Positions 7,268 to 16,450 of a DNA stretch of 64,000 nt are shown here, one piece after another. Below the pieces are notes generated by a model. The model worked only from the letters and a program-made list of their open reading frames with translations, was not told the DNA's origin and did no database searches. The position numbers and the translations under genes are program-made. Each line of letters starts with the position of its first letter. Position 1 is the stretch's first letter. Origin of the DNA: JBEEOW01 sp041191405. GTDB lineage: Bacteria; Bacteroidota; Bacteroidia; Cytophagales; UBA9547. The stretch is from positions 191,154-255,153 of the forward strand of contig JBEEOW010000002.1 of the NCBI GenBank assembly GCA_041191405.1. The letters are read 5' to 3'.

Positions 7268-9880
7268 ATGAAAAAAATAAAGCTTAGTTTATTGTTGCTT
7301 TGTGCTTTTAGTTTTTTAGCAAATGCACAAGTAATTGAAATTAAAAAGAATTGGAAACTTCAAGCACAAGATAAAATTAAAGTTTCCGGCAAAGAACTTA
7401 GTTCCCAATCAGATGTAAGTACTTGGTATAATGCTACTGTTCCACAAACTGTTATGGCTGCTTTGGTTGAAAACGGTGTGTATATAGACCCATATTTTTC
7501 GGATAATATTAGTAAAATTCCAACAGCACAATTTGAACAAGCTTGGTGGTATGTAAACACATTTACAGTTGATAATTTTGACACGACTAATGCTGCTACT
7601 TTGTTTTTAGATGGTATTAATTACAAAGCAAATATTTGGCTTAACGGTAAATTAATTGCTGATTCATCCAAAACTAAAGGTGTATTCTCAACTTTTGATT
7701 ATGTTGTAACTGAACATATTACCAAAGGAAAAAACACAATTGCAGTACAAATTTTTCCTCCAAAAGCTGGAGATTTTACTATGGGTTTTGTTGACTGGGC
7801 TCCTATCCCACCTGATAAAAACATGGGTATATGGAGAGAAGTTAAACTTGAAATAAACAAAAAAATAGGTATTCATCATTCATTTGTAAATCCAACTTTT
7901 AAAAAATCGTCACTTGATGCTAGTTCATTAGTAATATCAACAGAAATTACTAATTTTTCAAATAAACCACAAGATGCTGTAATTAAAGGTGAAATTGATA
8001 AAATAACTTTTTCAAAAAAATTCCATCTAGCTGCAAATGAAACTAGAAAAATATTTTTCAATTCGTCAGAGTTCCCTCAACTTGTAATCAATAAACCAAA
8101 GCTTTGGTGGCCAAACGGTTTAGGGGAGCCAAATATGTACAAACTTAAACTAACTGCAGAAATAGGTAATCAAAAATCAGACGAACAAATAGTTGATTTT
8201 GGTATAAGAAAACTTGAGCAGTATTTTAATGACAAAGGACATAGAGGTTATAAAGTAAATAATCAGCCTATATTAATTAAAGGTGGTGGCTGGGTTGATG
8301 CTTTATTTTTAGAAAACACAACTGCTTATAATACAGCGCAAGTACAATACACCAAGGATATGGGGTTAAATTGTATTCGATTTGAAGGTTTTTGGGGTAC
8401 TAGTCCAGAAATATATTCACTTTGCGATAAATATGGTTTGTTAGCAATGGTAGGTTTTAGCTGTCAATGGGAATGGCACGACTACATTGGTGGTAAAACA
8501 TTTAACGAAGAAGAAGATGGTTTTGGAGCAGTGTTAGAAAAACATGAAATGGATTTAGTGGCTGATTACTTTTTAGATATGACCAAATGGTTACGTAATC
8601 ACCCAAGTGTTTTTGCATGGCTTGGCGGTTCTGACCGTTTACACAAACCTGAACTTGAAAAACGCTATTTAGAGATCATTAAAAATGAAAATCCCGATGC
8701 ATTATATTGTGGTGCTGCAAAATCAAAAGTTAGTGTAGTAACTGGTCCGACGGGTGTAAAAATGGAAGGTCCGTACGATTATGTACCTCCAATGTATTGG
8801 TACACTGACACTTTGCGTGGTGGTGCATTTGGATTTAATACTGAAACTGGTCCTGGTCCACAGCCACCTGTAATTGAATCGATGAAGAAAATGTTGCCAA
8901 GAAGTAGTTGGTGGCCAATTGATACTACATTATGGAATTTCCATTCTGGTCGTCATGCATTTAAAGATATGGAACGATTCAACAAACCCTTGTTTGAACG
9001 TTATGGAAATATGTATTCGTTGGAAGATTATTGCACATGGTCACAAGTACAAAGTTATGAGTTGATGCGACCAATGTTTGAGGCTTTTGTAATTAATCAA
9101 CCAAAAACAACAGGTATAGTACAATGGATGTTGAACTCTGCTTGGCCAGAAACATTTTGGCAATTGTACGACTATTACCTATACCCAACAGGTGCTTTTT
9201 ATGGTTGTAAAAAAGCAAATCAAAATATATTGGTTGCTTACAATTATGGAAACCAAAAAATATACTTGGCAAATGAAAGTTTGATAACTTATAAAAATCT
9301 AAAAACTGACATAACCATTTATAATTCAGAATCTAAAGTAATATTCACAAAATCAATTACTTCAAATTCTGATGCACATTCTGTTCAAGAATTATTACAG
9401 ATTACAGAGCAAAAAGATCCACATGGAATCTATTTTATTAGCCTTAAAGTTACCAATGAGTTAAAACAAACGTTGAGTGAAAACTTTTATTGGATATCGA
9501 ATAAAAAAGACAAAATGGATCCAAATCCTAAAAACGCAAGTTGGATTTATACCCCAACTATCGAAAATGGAGATTTAAAATACCTGAGAAATTTACCAAA
9601 ATCAAAGGTTAACTACACTTTTGAAGAAGTAAAACAAGTTTCAGGAACAAGAAAAAAATATAAAGTAATACTTGAAAATACTACTTCAAATATTTCTTTC
9701 TTCAACCAAATTACTTTAAAAAACAAAAGTAACAACGAATGGATTTTACCTGTTTCATGGTCAGATAATTACATAAGTTTGTTACCAAATGAAAAGAAAG
9801 AAATTACAGTAGAAGTTGATGCTGAACAAGTTCAAAATAAAGAAGTATTTATTGAACTTAAAGGTACAAACTTGGAGTAA
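7268..9880 (+). CDS. GH2 exo-beta-D-glucosaminidase-like glycoside hydrolase, secreted
   Basis: 870 aa with a signal peptide (cleavage near LANAQ, residue 21). Domain order follows family GH2: N-terminal sugar-binding jelly roll (about 25-200, with WWYVNTF and WLNGKL), an Ig-like domain, a TIM barrel (about 310-620), then two beta domains. In the barrel, the position usually holding the acid/base Glu after Asn reads GGSD, giving D456, and a likely nucleophile E526 lies in GFNTETGPG. An Asp acid/base about 70 residues before the Glu nucleophile is the arrangement known for exo-beta-D-glucosaminidases of the CsxA type, which release glucosamine from chitosan ends; beta-mannosidases and galactosidases have Asn-Glu. 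The product is therefore probably glucosamine from chito-oligosaccharides. Transcribed alone, with its own promoter and terminator. No T9SS sorting domain, so periplasmic location is likely. Confidence 0.85.
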   Translation: MKKIKLSLLLLCAFSFLANAQVIEIKKNWKLQAQDKIKVSGKELSSQSDVSTWYNATVPQTVMAALVENGVYIDPYFSDNISKIPTAQFEQAWWYVNTFTVDNFDTTNAATLFLDGINYKANIWLNGKLIADSSKTKGVFSTFDYVVTEHITKGKNTIAVQIFPPKAGDFTMGFVDWAPIPPDKNMGIWREVKLEINKKIGIHHSFVNPTFKKSSLDASSLVISTEITNFSNKPQDAVIKGEIDKITFSKKFHLAANETRKIFFNSSEFPQLVINKPKLWWPNGLGEPNMYKLKLTAEIGNQKSDEQIVDFGIRKLEQYFNDKGHRGYKVNNQPILIKGGGWVDALFLENTTAYNTAQVQYTKDMGLNCIRFEGFWGTSPEIYSLCDKYGLLAMVGFSCQWEWHDYIGGKTFNEEEDGFGAVLEKHEMDLVADYFLDMTKWLRNHPSVFAWLGGSDRLHKPELEKRYLEIIKNENPDALYCGAAKSKVSVVTGPTGVKMEGPYDYVPPMYWYTDTLRGGAFGFNTETGPGPQPPVIESMKKMLPRSSWWPIDTTLWNFHSGRHAFKDMERFNKPLFERYGNMYSLEDYCTWSQVQSYELMRPMFEAFVINQPKTTGIVQWMLNSAWPETFWQLYDYYLYPTGAFYGCKKANQNILVAYNYGNQKIYLANESLITYKNLKTDITIYNSESKVIFTKSITSNSDAHSVQELLQITEQKDPHGIYFISLKVTNELKQTLSENFYWISNKKDKMDPNPKNASWIYTPTIENGDLKYLRNLPKSKVNYTFEEVKQVSGTRKKYKVILENTTSNISFFNQITLKNKSNNEWILPVSWSDNYISLLPNEKKEITVEVDAEQVQNKEVFIELKGTNLE

Positions 9881-9904
9881 GTTAAGTTAAAATATAGTTT
9901 TTCT

Positions 9905-9938
9905 AAAAATCCTTAACGAGCAATTGTTAAGGATTTTT
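9905..9938 (+). terminator. Terminator of the GH2 gene
   Basis: 13-bp perfect stem (9905-9917 / 9926-9938), 8-nt loop, followed by a T run; 24 nt after the GH2 stop codon. Confidence 0.85.
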
Positions 9939-9989
9939 TCTTTATATACATTACCCAAGAATCATAATTCAGCATTAATATTATCAAAC

Positions 9990-10580
9990 CTATTTCTCTT
10001 CAATTAGGCAATCAATAAATACATCACCATTTAAATCTGAATTAAATAAAATAAACACTTTATTACTATTATTCAAACTATCAAGGTATAAATTTTTGAG
10101 TTTTATATTTTCAAACTGTTTAGAAATTTTCTTCGTTTTGATCCAGTTATCACTATATAAATCAATCCAATTTAGATTATTATAAGTTAGTGTACCGAAT
10201 TTTGAATTAAATAATTTACCAGGTAATTTTCTACTTAATAAACCATCATTTATTATATCCATCCACATTATTCTTTGAGAATTATTGTAAATAGAAACAT
10301 TATAGCCCCCAGTTGTGGCAAAATTATCGTCTGATTTGCTTAAATTCCACTCGTTTTTAAGGTTATTTAAAGTTTCTTTATTTTCTAAAACGTATTGTAC
10401 TGTGTCATCAGCATAACCCTTGACTATAAACCAATTACCTTTATTAAAATTATAATTTTCTAAAATATTTACCTTTTCCTTTATTCTAACATAATAGAAA
10501 AGGCCTAATCCCAAAATCAAAACAATAAAAAAATAATATTTATAATTTCTCTGATTTCCAAGCACCATATAATTTTTCAA
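9990..10580 (-). CDS. Uncharacterised membrane-anchored protein
   Basis: 196 aa. One N-terminal transmembrane segment (about residues 15-31, YYFFIVLILGLGLFYYV) follows a short positively charged cytoplasmic tail; the remaining 160 residues are predicted outside the cytoplasm. No family is recognised. The soluble part is rich in Asn, Lys and aromatic residues with no catalytic motif. The first 41 nt overlap, in another frame, the end of the antitoxin-like gene upstream, so the two are probably co-transcribed. Base composition is even more A/T-rich than that of the core genes nearby, consistent with an accessory gene. A later start at residue 5 (10568) is equally possible. Real gene likely; function unknown. 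Confidence 0.55.
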   Translation of the reverse strand: MKNYMVLGNQRNYKYYFFIVLILGLGLFYYVRIKEKVNILENYNFNKGNWFIVKGYADDTVQYVLENKETLNNLKNEWNLSKSDDNFATTGGYNVSIYNNSQRIMWMDIINDGLLSRKLPGKLFNSKFGTLTYNNLNWIDLYSDNWIKTKKISKQFENIKLKNLYLDSLNNSNKVFILFNSDLNGDVFIDCLIEEK

Positions 10581-10722
10581 ATTTTGAATCTTTTACTTTA
10601 TCATTATTTTTTTCTATTGATTTTGCCAATTTGTTTATTAGGATTTTTTTTAAATTTTTAATCAAACCTTCAATCATTTGTAAATAACTATCAATTATAT
10701 GTTTATCAGTAAATGATGTCAT
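10540..10722 (-). CDS. Small antitoxin-like protein, apparently truncated
   Basis: 60 aa from the ATG at 10722. The helix-rich start (TDKHIIDSYLQMIEGL), followed by a basic stretch and the C-terminal LYGAWKSEK, resembles small Bacteroidota antitoxins that pair with PIN-domain toxins. In those proteins a similar GAWKS segment is normally followed by about 15 more residues (an EEI...SR tail) that wrap the toxin. Here the frame stops right after SEKL, and no PIN toxin follows; instead a membrane protein overlaps the last 41 nt. This suggests a degraded or re-purposed antitoxin. The similarity is from memory of the family, not a search. A -7 box lies 19 nt upstream of the start. Confidence 0.45.
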   Translation of the reverse strand: MTSFTDKHIIDSYLQMIEGLIKNLKKILINKLAKSIEKNNDKVKDSKFEKLYGAWKSEKL

Positions 10723-10740
10723 GATTTTAATAATTTTTAT

Positions 10741-10748
10741 CAAAAATA
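10741..10748 (-). promoter_or_regulatory. -7 box of the antitoxin-like gene
   Basis: Minus strand reads TATTTTTG (TAnnTTTG), 18 nt before the ATG at 10722; supports the later start chosen for this small gene. Confidence 0.5.
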
Positions 10749-10818
10749 ATACTTTAAATGAATTAATTAAAAACTTTCCAAAACTTAAAATTCCAACAAA
10801 ATAAATTCCTCAAAAACA

Positions 10819-10826
10819 TAATTTTG
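10819..10826 (+). promoter_or_regulatory. -7 box of the DUF721 gene
   Basis: TAATTTTG matches TAnnTTTG, 27 nt before the ATG at 10854. A possible TTG start at 10824 falls inside this box and is rejected. Confidence 0.55.
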
Positions 10827-10853
10827 ATTAACTTTATAATTATTCCAAACTCA

Positions 10854-11186
10854 ATGAACAAGCCATTTTATATAGACAAAAAGAAAATTAAATCTGAACG
10901 TACTAGCACTGCTACTCCTTTAAAGGAAGCTTTTGAAAATATGTTTCGCCGATTTAAACTTGATTCTAAATTTAATGAAATTGCAGTTATTGAAGCTTGG
11001 CCTGATTTAATGGGTCAATTGACTGCTAGTTATACCCAAAAACTTTTCATTAAAGACAAAAAATTATTTGTCCAATTAAGTTCAGCTCCGCTAAAACAAC
11101 AACTTTTTTTACAAAGAACTAAAATTATTGAGCTTATTTCCGAAAAAGTAAGCGAAGGAATTGTAAATGAGATTGTATTTATCTAA
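10854..11186 (+). CDS. DUF721 (DciA-like) protein
   Basis: 110 aa from the ATG at 10854. The family signature is visible: a helix with PLKEAFENMFRRF, then IEAWPDLMGQLTASYTQKLFIKDKKLFVQLSSAPLKQQL, matching the KH-like fold of DUF721, the domain shared with DciA. DciA is the ancestral loader of the replicative helicase DnaB in bacteria lacking DnaC/DnaI; the short Bacteroidota version keeps only this core domain, so a role in helicase loading is likely but not demonstrated. No signal peptide; cytoplasmic. It lies 96 bp upstream of guaA, which has its own promoter, so the pair is probably not one operon. Confidence 0.8.
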   Translation: MNKPFYIDKKKIKSERTSTATPLKEAFENMFRRFKLDSKFNEIAVIEAWPDLMGQLTASYTQKLFIKDKKLFVQLSSAPLKQQLFLQRTKIIELISEKVSEGIVNEIVFI

Positions 11187-11267
11187 ATCAATATTATCAA
11201 TACATTTCACTCAAAATCAATTTTATAAATATTTTAAAACATACGCTTAAAACTGCTTAGTTTTTTA

Positions 11268-11275
11268 TAAATTTG
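11268..11275 (+). promoter_or_regulatory. -7 box of guaA, leaderless start
   Basis: TAAATTTG matches TAnnTTTG and ends 7 nt before the guaA ATG (11283), so the transcript should begin at or within a few nt of the start codon. Confidence 0.65.
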
Positions 11276-11282
11276 CTACGCT

Positions 11283-12809
11283 ATGACAGATCAAATATTA
11301 ATTCTAGATTTTGGTTCGCAATTTACACAGCTCATTGCTAGACGTGTACGTGAACTTAATGTATACTGTGAAATTCATCCTTTTAACAAAGTTCCTGAAA
11401 TTGGTGCAAATGTTAAAGGTATTATCCTTAGCGGTAGCCCATGTTCGGTTCGTGAGGAAAATGCACCTGATGTAAATCTTGATGCTTTCCCTGCTGGAAT
11501 TCCAGTATTAGGGGTTTGTTATGGTGCTCAATTACTTGCACACAAAAATGGAGGTACTGTTCAAGCTAGTAACACCCGTGAATATGGTAGAGCTATCTTG
11601 GAAACAAGCGTATTTAATGCACTTACCACAGGTTTGAGTGATAAATCTCAAGTTTGGATGTCGCATGGAGATACAATTACTGACATACCTACAAATTTTG
11701 AATTAATTGCTAGTACTGAATCAGTTAAAGTTGCAGCTTTCAAAGTTAAAGATAAAGAAACTTACGGAATTCAGTTTCACCCAGAGGTAACACACAGTAC
11801 AGAAGGTAAAGTTTTAATTAAAAACTTTGTAGTTGGTATTTGTGGTTGCGACCAAAGCTGGACAGCTGGAATTTTCGTTGAAAATACAATCAAAGACTTA
11901 CAAACTAAATTAGGTAACGACAAAGTTGTTCTTGGTTTATCAGGTGGAGTTGATTCGTCGGTAGCGGCAATGTTAATTCACAGAGCTATTGGCAAAAATT
12001 TATACTGTGTTTTTGTTGATAATGGTTTGCTTCGTAAAAATGAGTACGAAGAAGTGTTAGAATCCTACAAACACATGGGCTTGAATGTTATTGGTGTAAA
12101 TGCTAAAAATGAGTTTTACTCAGCTTTAGAAAACCTTACAGACCCAGAAGCAAAACGTAAAGCAATTGGTAGAACATTTATTGAAATTTTCGATAGAGAA
12201 GCTAAAAAAATTGAAGACGTTAAATGGTTAGGTCAAGGTACAATTTACCCAGATGTTATTGAATCTGTATCAGTTAAAGGTCCATCAGCTACAATTAAAT
12301 CACATCATAATGTTGGAGGTTTACCTGCACACATGAATTTAAAAGTAGTTGAGCCATTAAATACACTTTTTAAAGACGAGGTTAGAGCAGTTGGAAGAAG
12401 TTTAGATATTCCATTAAACATCATCAACCGTCACCCATTCCCTGGTCCAGGATTAGCAATCAGAATTTTAGGTGATATTACCGCAGAGAAAGTAGCTACT
12501 TTACAAGAAGTTGACTATATTTTCATTAATGGATTAAAAGAATCAGGATTATACAATCAAGTTTGGCAAGCAGGCGCAATATTATTACCAATCAATTCAG
12601 TTGGTGTAATGGGCGATGAACGTACTTATGAAAAAGTAGTAGCTTTACGTGCAGTATCAAGTGTTGATGGTATGACTGCCGATTGGATTCACTTACCTTA
12701 TGATTTCTTGGCAAATATCTCAAATGAAATCATAAACAAAGTTCGTGGTGTAAATAGAGTAGTGTACGATATTTCATCAAAACCACCAGCTACTATTGAG
12801 TGGGAATAA
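11283..12809 (+). CDS. guaA: GMP synthase (glutamine-hydrolysing)
   Basis: 508 aa, usual length. Converts XMP, ATP and glutamine to GMP, the last step of guanine nucleotide synthesis. The N-terminal class I glutamine amidotransferase domain has the nucleophile C79 in GVCYGAQ and the His-Glu pair in QFHPEVTHS (about residues 168-172). The ATP pyrophosphatase domain begins with the PP-loop LGLSGGVDSS (about 219-228), and the C-terminal dimerisation domain ends in the conserved PPATIEWE. All catalytic residues are present. Cytoplasmic. Single-gene transcript: its own -7 box sits 7 nt before the ATG and a strong terminator follows. No guanine riboswitch or leader is possible with such a short 5' end. 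Confidence 0.98.
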   Translation: MTDQILILDFGSQFTQLIARRVRELNVYCEIHPFNKVPEIGANVKGIILSGSPCSVREENAPDVNLDAFPAGIPVLGVCYGAQLLAHKNGGTVQASNTREYGRAILETSVFNALTTGLSDKSQVWMSHGDTITDIPTNFELIASTESVKVAAFKVKDKETYGIQFHPEVTHSTEGKVLIKNFVVGICGCDQSWTAGIFVENTIKDLQTKLGNDKVVLGLSGGVDSSVAAMLIHRAIGKNLYCVFVDNGLLRKNEYEEVLESYKHMGLNVIGVNAKNEFYSALENLTDPEAKRKAIGRTFIEIFDREAKKIEDVKWLGQGTIYPDVIESVSVKGPSATIKSHHNVGGLPAHMNLKVVEPLNTLFKDEVRAVGRSLDIPLNIINRHPFPGPGLAIRILGDITAEKVATLQEVDYIFINGLKESGLYNQVWQAGAILLPINSVGVMGDERTYEKVVALRAVSSVDGMTADWIHLPYDFLANISNEIINKVRGVNRVVYDISSKPPATIEWE

Positions 12810-12812
12810 TGT

Positions 12813-12833
12813 TGGTTTAGAGTTTAGAGTTTT
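12813..12833 (+). repeat. Heptad tract K (3 units) after guaA
   Basis: Three 7-bp units (TGGTTTA, GAGTTTA, GAGTTTT) start 3 nt after the guaA stop codon and lead into the terminator hairpin. Same unit type as the longer heptad elements. Confidence 0.45.
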
Positions 12834-12869
12834 AAAAATCCCTGTAAGTGAGAGCTTGCAGGGATTTTT
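12834..12869 (+). terminator. guaA terminator
   Basis: 15-bp stem with one G-T pair (12834-12848 / 12855-12869), 6-nt loop, followed by further T residues. Confidence 0.85.
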
Positions 12870-12964
12870 TTATTTCTACAAAAATACTAATCCTCTGAAA
12901 AATTGATACTAAAATACATTTTATGTATCTTTATGGCTTTGAAATTATCTAATCTCAGCAATTA

Positions 12965-14593
12965 ATGTTACACATTATAAGCCTATTTACTAAGAAAAAT
13001 ACAAAATTGTACTTTGCAGTACTTTGTTTTATGTGTTTACTTGGGCTAAATCTTCATTCTCAGGCACAATCAAGCAAAGAAATAGAAAAAAGATTTAACA
13101 CCGCTGTAGAACTTATTGATAATAAAAACTTTAATGAAGCTGAAAAATTACTTCAACCGCTTACCCAAGCCCTAAAAAATAACACACAACAAGCTGAAGC
13201 TACTTATTTAATGGCATTTTCGGCTACTAAATTACAAGAATGGGCTAAAGCGAGTTATTATTGTCAATTATTTGTAAATCAGTTTAATAATCACGCATTT
13301 ATTGAACAAGCTTACCTCCTTTTTGCAGAGGCTGAATTAAACCAAAATCATTTTAACAAAGCATTATCTTTTGATATAAAAATTAATTCTACCAAAAATA
13401 AAACGCAGTATAATAATTTATTAAGCAATTTTTTAAATCAAAACACCAATAAAGATAGTATTGGAGTTTTCAATAAATTATACCCAGAAATTGATTTAGT
13501 TTCAAAAATTAAAAAGATTCAAGACAAAAAAAATAGTAAAACAGTTGATACAAAAAGTAAAAAAAGAATTGCTGTAATTTTACCTTTAAGTGCTTCAACT
13601 ATCCCATTAAATCCATTAACAAATAATGATAATCAATACATTATTGATTTATACAATGGTTTGAAATTAGGTTTTGAAGATGCTTTATCAAAAGACTTGA
13701 ATATTGAATGGTGTTTATACTATTGCGATAAAGACACATTTAATCTTAAAAAACTACTTGCAACGGAAGATTTATTAAATGTTGATGCTTTGATTGGACC
13801 AATTTTTAATGCACAATCAAACATTGCTTCTAAATTTGCTCAAAAACAAAACATTTTATATATCAACCCATTAACCGATAATTTAAAACTTGCAAAAGGC
13901 AATAACACTTTATTGTTTAAATCGAGTGTGCAAACTATTGGCGAAAAAGTAGCTGATTACTGCTTTAATAATCACAACGAAAATAAACAAGTTTTACTAC
14001 TTTACAGCAAAAACCCCAAAGACACTACATTGGCTGGTATTTTCAAAAGAAGTTATACTAAATTAGGTGGTAAAATTAGATTTAGTACAAAAACAGACAA
14101 GTTTCAGTCCTTACAATTAACAAAATTATATGGCAAAGATACACTTGCAACAAGTGATTGGGTAGTGGCTTTTCACGATGAGCAAATGGTTGCAACTAAT
14201 TTAATTACAGCACTTGCAGTGAGAAATACGAATACACCTGTAATGGCTCCTAAACAATGGTTAAACTTTACAGCTATTGATTATGAGCAATTTGCAAAAT
14301 ATAATTTTCATTTTATTTATCCTGATTTTATAGATATTCAAAATCAAGAGGTGATAAAATTCAAGGCTGATTATTTAAAAAATATCAATATTTATCCAAC
14401 AGAATTTGCTTATTTGGGTTATGATTTAGCATTGTTTGCTAGTCAAAAAGTTACTCAATCAAGCCTAACATTTAATTATTTATTAGGAAATAGAAACTTA
14501 GCTCCTGATAATAAAAATGTACAAATAACCACTTTTGATGGAGGAAATAAACTTATCAACAAAAGTGAAATAAGTACTGAATCAAAACAATAA
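12965..14593 (+). CDS. Secreted TPR + periplasmic-binding-fold protein (LpoA-like)
   Basis: 542 aa. Signal peptide or anchor at residues 15-35 (hydrophobic run ending HSQAQ), TPR-like helices from about 38 to 125 (NKNFNEAEKLLQPL, EWAKASYYCQLFV), a linker, then a type 1 periplasmic-binding-protein fold from about 200 (KRIAVILPLSAS) to the C-terminus. TPR plus this fold is the layout of LpoA-type activators of penicillin-binding proteins and of related Bacteroidota 'amino-acid ABC substrate-binding' proteins; no ABC permease or ATPase is adjacent, so a structural or regulatory role in the envelope is more likely than import. First gene of a run with hemL and dcd (21 nt to hemL). Function remains an inference. 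Confidence 0.7.
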   Translation: MLHIISLFTKKNTKLYFAVLCFMCLLGLNLHSQAQSSKEIEKRFNTAVELIDNKNFNEAEKLLQPLTQALKNNTQQAEATYLMAFSATKLQEWAKASYYCQLFVNQFNNHAFIEQAYLLFAEAELNQNHFNKALSFDIKINSTKNKTQYNNLLSNFLNQNTNKDSIGVFNKLYPEIDLVSKIKKIQDKKNSKTVDTKSKKRIAVILPLSASTIPLNPLTNNDNQYIIDLYNGLKLGFEDALSKDLNIEWCLYYCDKDTFNLKKLLATEDLLNVDALIGPIFNAQSNIASKFAQKQNILYINPLTDNLKLAKGNNTLLFKSSVQTIGEKVADYCFNNHNENKQVLLLYSKNPKDTTLAGIFKRSYTKLGGKIRFSTKTDKFQSLQLTKLYGKDTLATSDWVVAFHDEQMVATNLITALAVRNTNTPVMAPKQWLNFTAIDYEQFAKYNFHFIYPDFIDIQNQEVIKFKADYLKNINIYPTEFAYLGYDLALFASQKVTQSSLTFNYLLGNRNLAPDNKNVQITTFDGGNKLINKSEISTESKQ

Positions 14594-14614
14594 CCAAAAC
14601 TGGTTCAAAATATT

Positions 14615-15907
14615 ATGACTAGAAAAAATAGCGAATCATTATTTGAAAAAGCTAAAAATTTAATGCCTGGTGGAGTAAATTCACCAGTGAGAGCATTTAA
14701 AGCTGTAGGTGGAAACCCAGTTTTTATGCAATCGGCAAAGGGGGCATATTTAACTGATGCTGACGGAAATAAATATATTGATTTAATCAATTCATGGGGA
14801 CCAATGATTTTGGGTCATGCCAATGAAAAAATAGAATCAGCTGTAAGAGAGGCTATTACTGGTTCTCTTTCATTTGGTACACCAGGTTTTAGAGAAGTTG
14901 AAATGGCTGAATTGATTATTTCAATGGTGCCTTCAATTGAAAAAGTAAGAATGGTAAACTCTGGCACTGAAGCTACTATGGCTGCCATTAGGGTTGCTAG
15001 AGGTTTTACCAAAAGAGAAAAAATAATAAAATTTGAAGGTTGCTACCACGGACATGGAGATTCATTTTTAATTGCAGCAGGAAGTGGTGCAGTTACTATG
15101 GGTTATCCTGATTCGTTAGGTGTCACGCAAGGTGTTGCAAATGATACATTAACAGCTATTTACAATGATTTAGATAGCGTTAAAGCTTTAATTGAAGCAA
15201 ATAAAGGCAATGTAGCGGCAATTATTATTGAGCCAGTTGTTGGAAATATGGGTTGCGTAGCACCACAAGCTAATTTTTTACAAGCTTTACGTAAAATCTG
15301 CGATGAAAATGGCATTGTATTTATCTTTGATGAGGTAATGACAGGCTTCCGTTTGTCGGCAGGTGGAGCGCAACAATTATTTGGCATCACCCCAGATTTA
15401 ACTACTTTAGGTAAAATAATTGGTGGTGGTATGCCAGTTGGTGCTTACGGTGGCAAAAAAGAAATTATGGATATCATTGCCCCTGTTGGTCCTGTATATC
15501 AAGCAGGTACACTTTCAGGTAATCCGATAGCTATGGCTGCTGGTTTGGCAATGTTAAACCATTTAAAAGCTGATGCTGATTTATATACTCGATTAAATGC
15601 AAAAGCTTCAGCAATTGTTAATGGTTTAAAAGCTGTGAATGCTGAATTTGGAAAATCATATACTATTAACCAAGTTGGATCGATGTACACTATGTTTTTC
15701 ACGGAAAAAGAAGTAACAAATTTTGAATCTGCAAAAACAAGTGATACAGCATTATTTGGAAAATATTTCAATGAAATGCTTAACCGAGGTGTTTATTTAG
15801 CACCTTCTCAATACGAAAGTTTATTCGTTTCTGATGCTATTACGCAAACAGAAATTGACCACATAATTACCTCTCACAGAGAAAGTTTAACCCAAATATT
15901 AGAATAA
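14615..15907 (+). CDS. hemL: Glutamate-1-semialdehyde 2,1-aminomutase
   Basis: 430 aa, normal length. PLP-dependent enzyme that converts glutamate-1-semialdehyde to 5-aminolevulinate in the C5 pathway of haem synthesis. Diagnostic features: N-terminal MPGGVNSPVRAF, NSGTEATMAAIRVARG around residues 115-130, FDEVMTGFR with the pyridine-binding Asp, and TLGKIIGGGMPVGAYGG, in which K267 is the PLP lysine; YQAGTLSGNP follows. Cytoplasmic. It sits between the LpoA-like gene (21 nt upstream) and dcd (4 nt downstream), so translation is probably coupled with dcd. Confidence 0.97.
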   Translation: MTRKNSESLFEKAKNLMPGGVNSPVRAFKAVGGNPVFMQSAKGAYLTDADGNKYIDLINSWGPMILGHANEKIESAVREAITGSLSFGTPGFREVEMAELIISMVPSIEKVRMVNSGTEATMAAIRVARGFTKREKIIKFEGCYHGHGDSFLIAAGSGAVTMGYPDSLGVTQGVANDTLTAIYNDLDSVKALIEANKGNVAAIIIEPVVGNMGCVAPQANFLQALRKICDENGIVFIFDEVMTGFRLSAGGAQQLFGITPDLTTLGKIIGGGMPVGAYGGKKEIMDIIAPVGPVYQAGTLSGNPIAMAAGLAMLNHLKADADLYTRLNAKASAIVNGLKAVNAEFGKSYTINQVGSMYTMFFTEKEVTNFESAKTSDTALFGKYFNEMLNRGVYLAPSQYESLFVSDAITQTEIDHIITSHRESLTQILE

Positions 15908-15911
15908 GGAA

Positions 15912-16448
15912 ATGATACTAAGCGACAAACAAATACTTGAAGAAATCACAAAAGGTACTATTAAAGTTGAACCATTTCGTAGAGAATGCTTAGGTACAAA
16001 CTCTTATGATGTGCATTTGGGAAAATACTTGGCTACATACAGAAATCGTATTTTAGATGCCAAAAAACATAATGAAATTGACCATTTTGAAATTCCAGAA
16101 GATGGTTTTATTTTACAACCAAACACTTTGTATTTAGGTGTAACAGAGGAATATACTGAAACATTAGCGCACGTTCCATTCCTTGAGGGTAAATCAAGTA
16201 TTGGTCGTTTAGGTATTGATATTCACGCAACTGCTGGTAAAGGTGATGTAGGTTTCTGTAATCACTGGACATTGGAAATCTCGGTTTCACAACCAGTTAG
16301 AGTTTATGCTGGGATGCCAGTTGGACAGTTAATTTACTTTGATGTAAGAGGTGGAATTGAAAATATGTACAATGCAAAACAAAATGCAAAGTACAACGAA
16401 AGAACCATCTATCCTGTTGAATCAATGATGTTTAAAAATAAGTTTTAA
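15912..16448 (+). CDS. dcd: dCTP deaminase
   Basis: 178 aa. Deaminates dCTP to dUTP, supplying dUMP for thymidylate synthesis. Family motifs: EGKSSIGRLGIDIHATAGKG (residues about 93-112), which binds the triphosphate, and WTLEISV with the catalytic Glu near residue 123; MPVGQLIYF follows. Length and motifs fit the monofunctional Dcd of Gram-negative bacteria rather than the bifunctional dCTP deaminase/dUTPase, but the two are close and this was not tested. Four nt after hemL; the operon ends at the 20-bp hairpin directly downstream. Confidence 0.93.
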   Translation: MILSDKQILEEITKGTIKVEPFRRECLGTNSYDVHLGKYLATYRNRILDAKKHNEIDHFEIPEDGFILQPNTLYLGVTEEYTETLAHVPFLEGKSSIGRLGIDIHATAGKGDVGFCNHWTLEISVSQPVRVYAGMPVGQLIYFDVRGGIENMYNAKQNAKYNERTIYPVESMMFKNKF

Positions 16449-16450
16449 AA

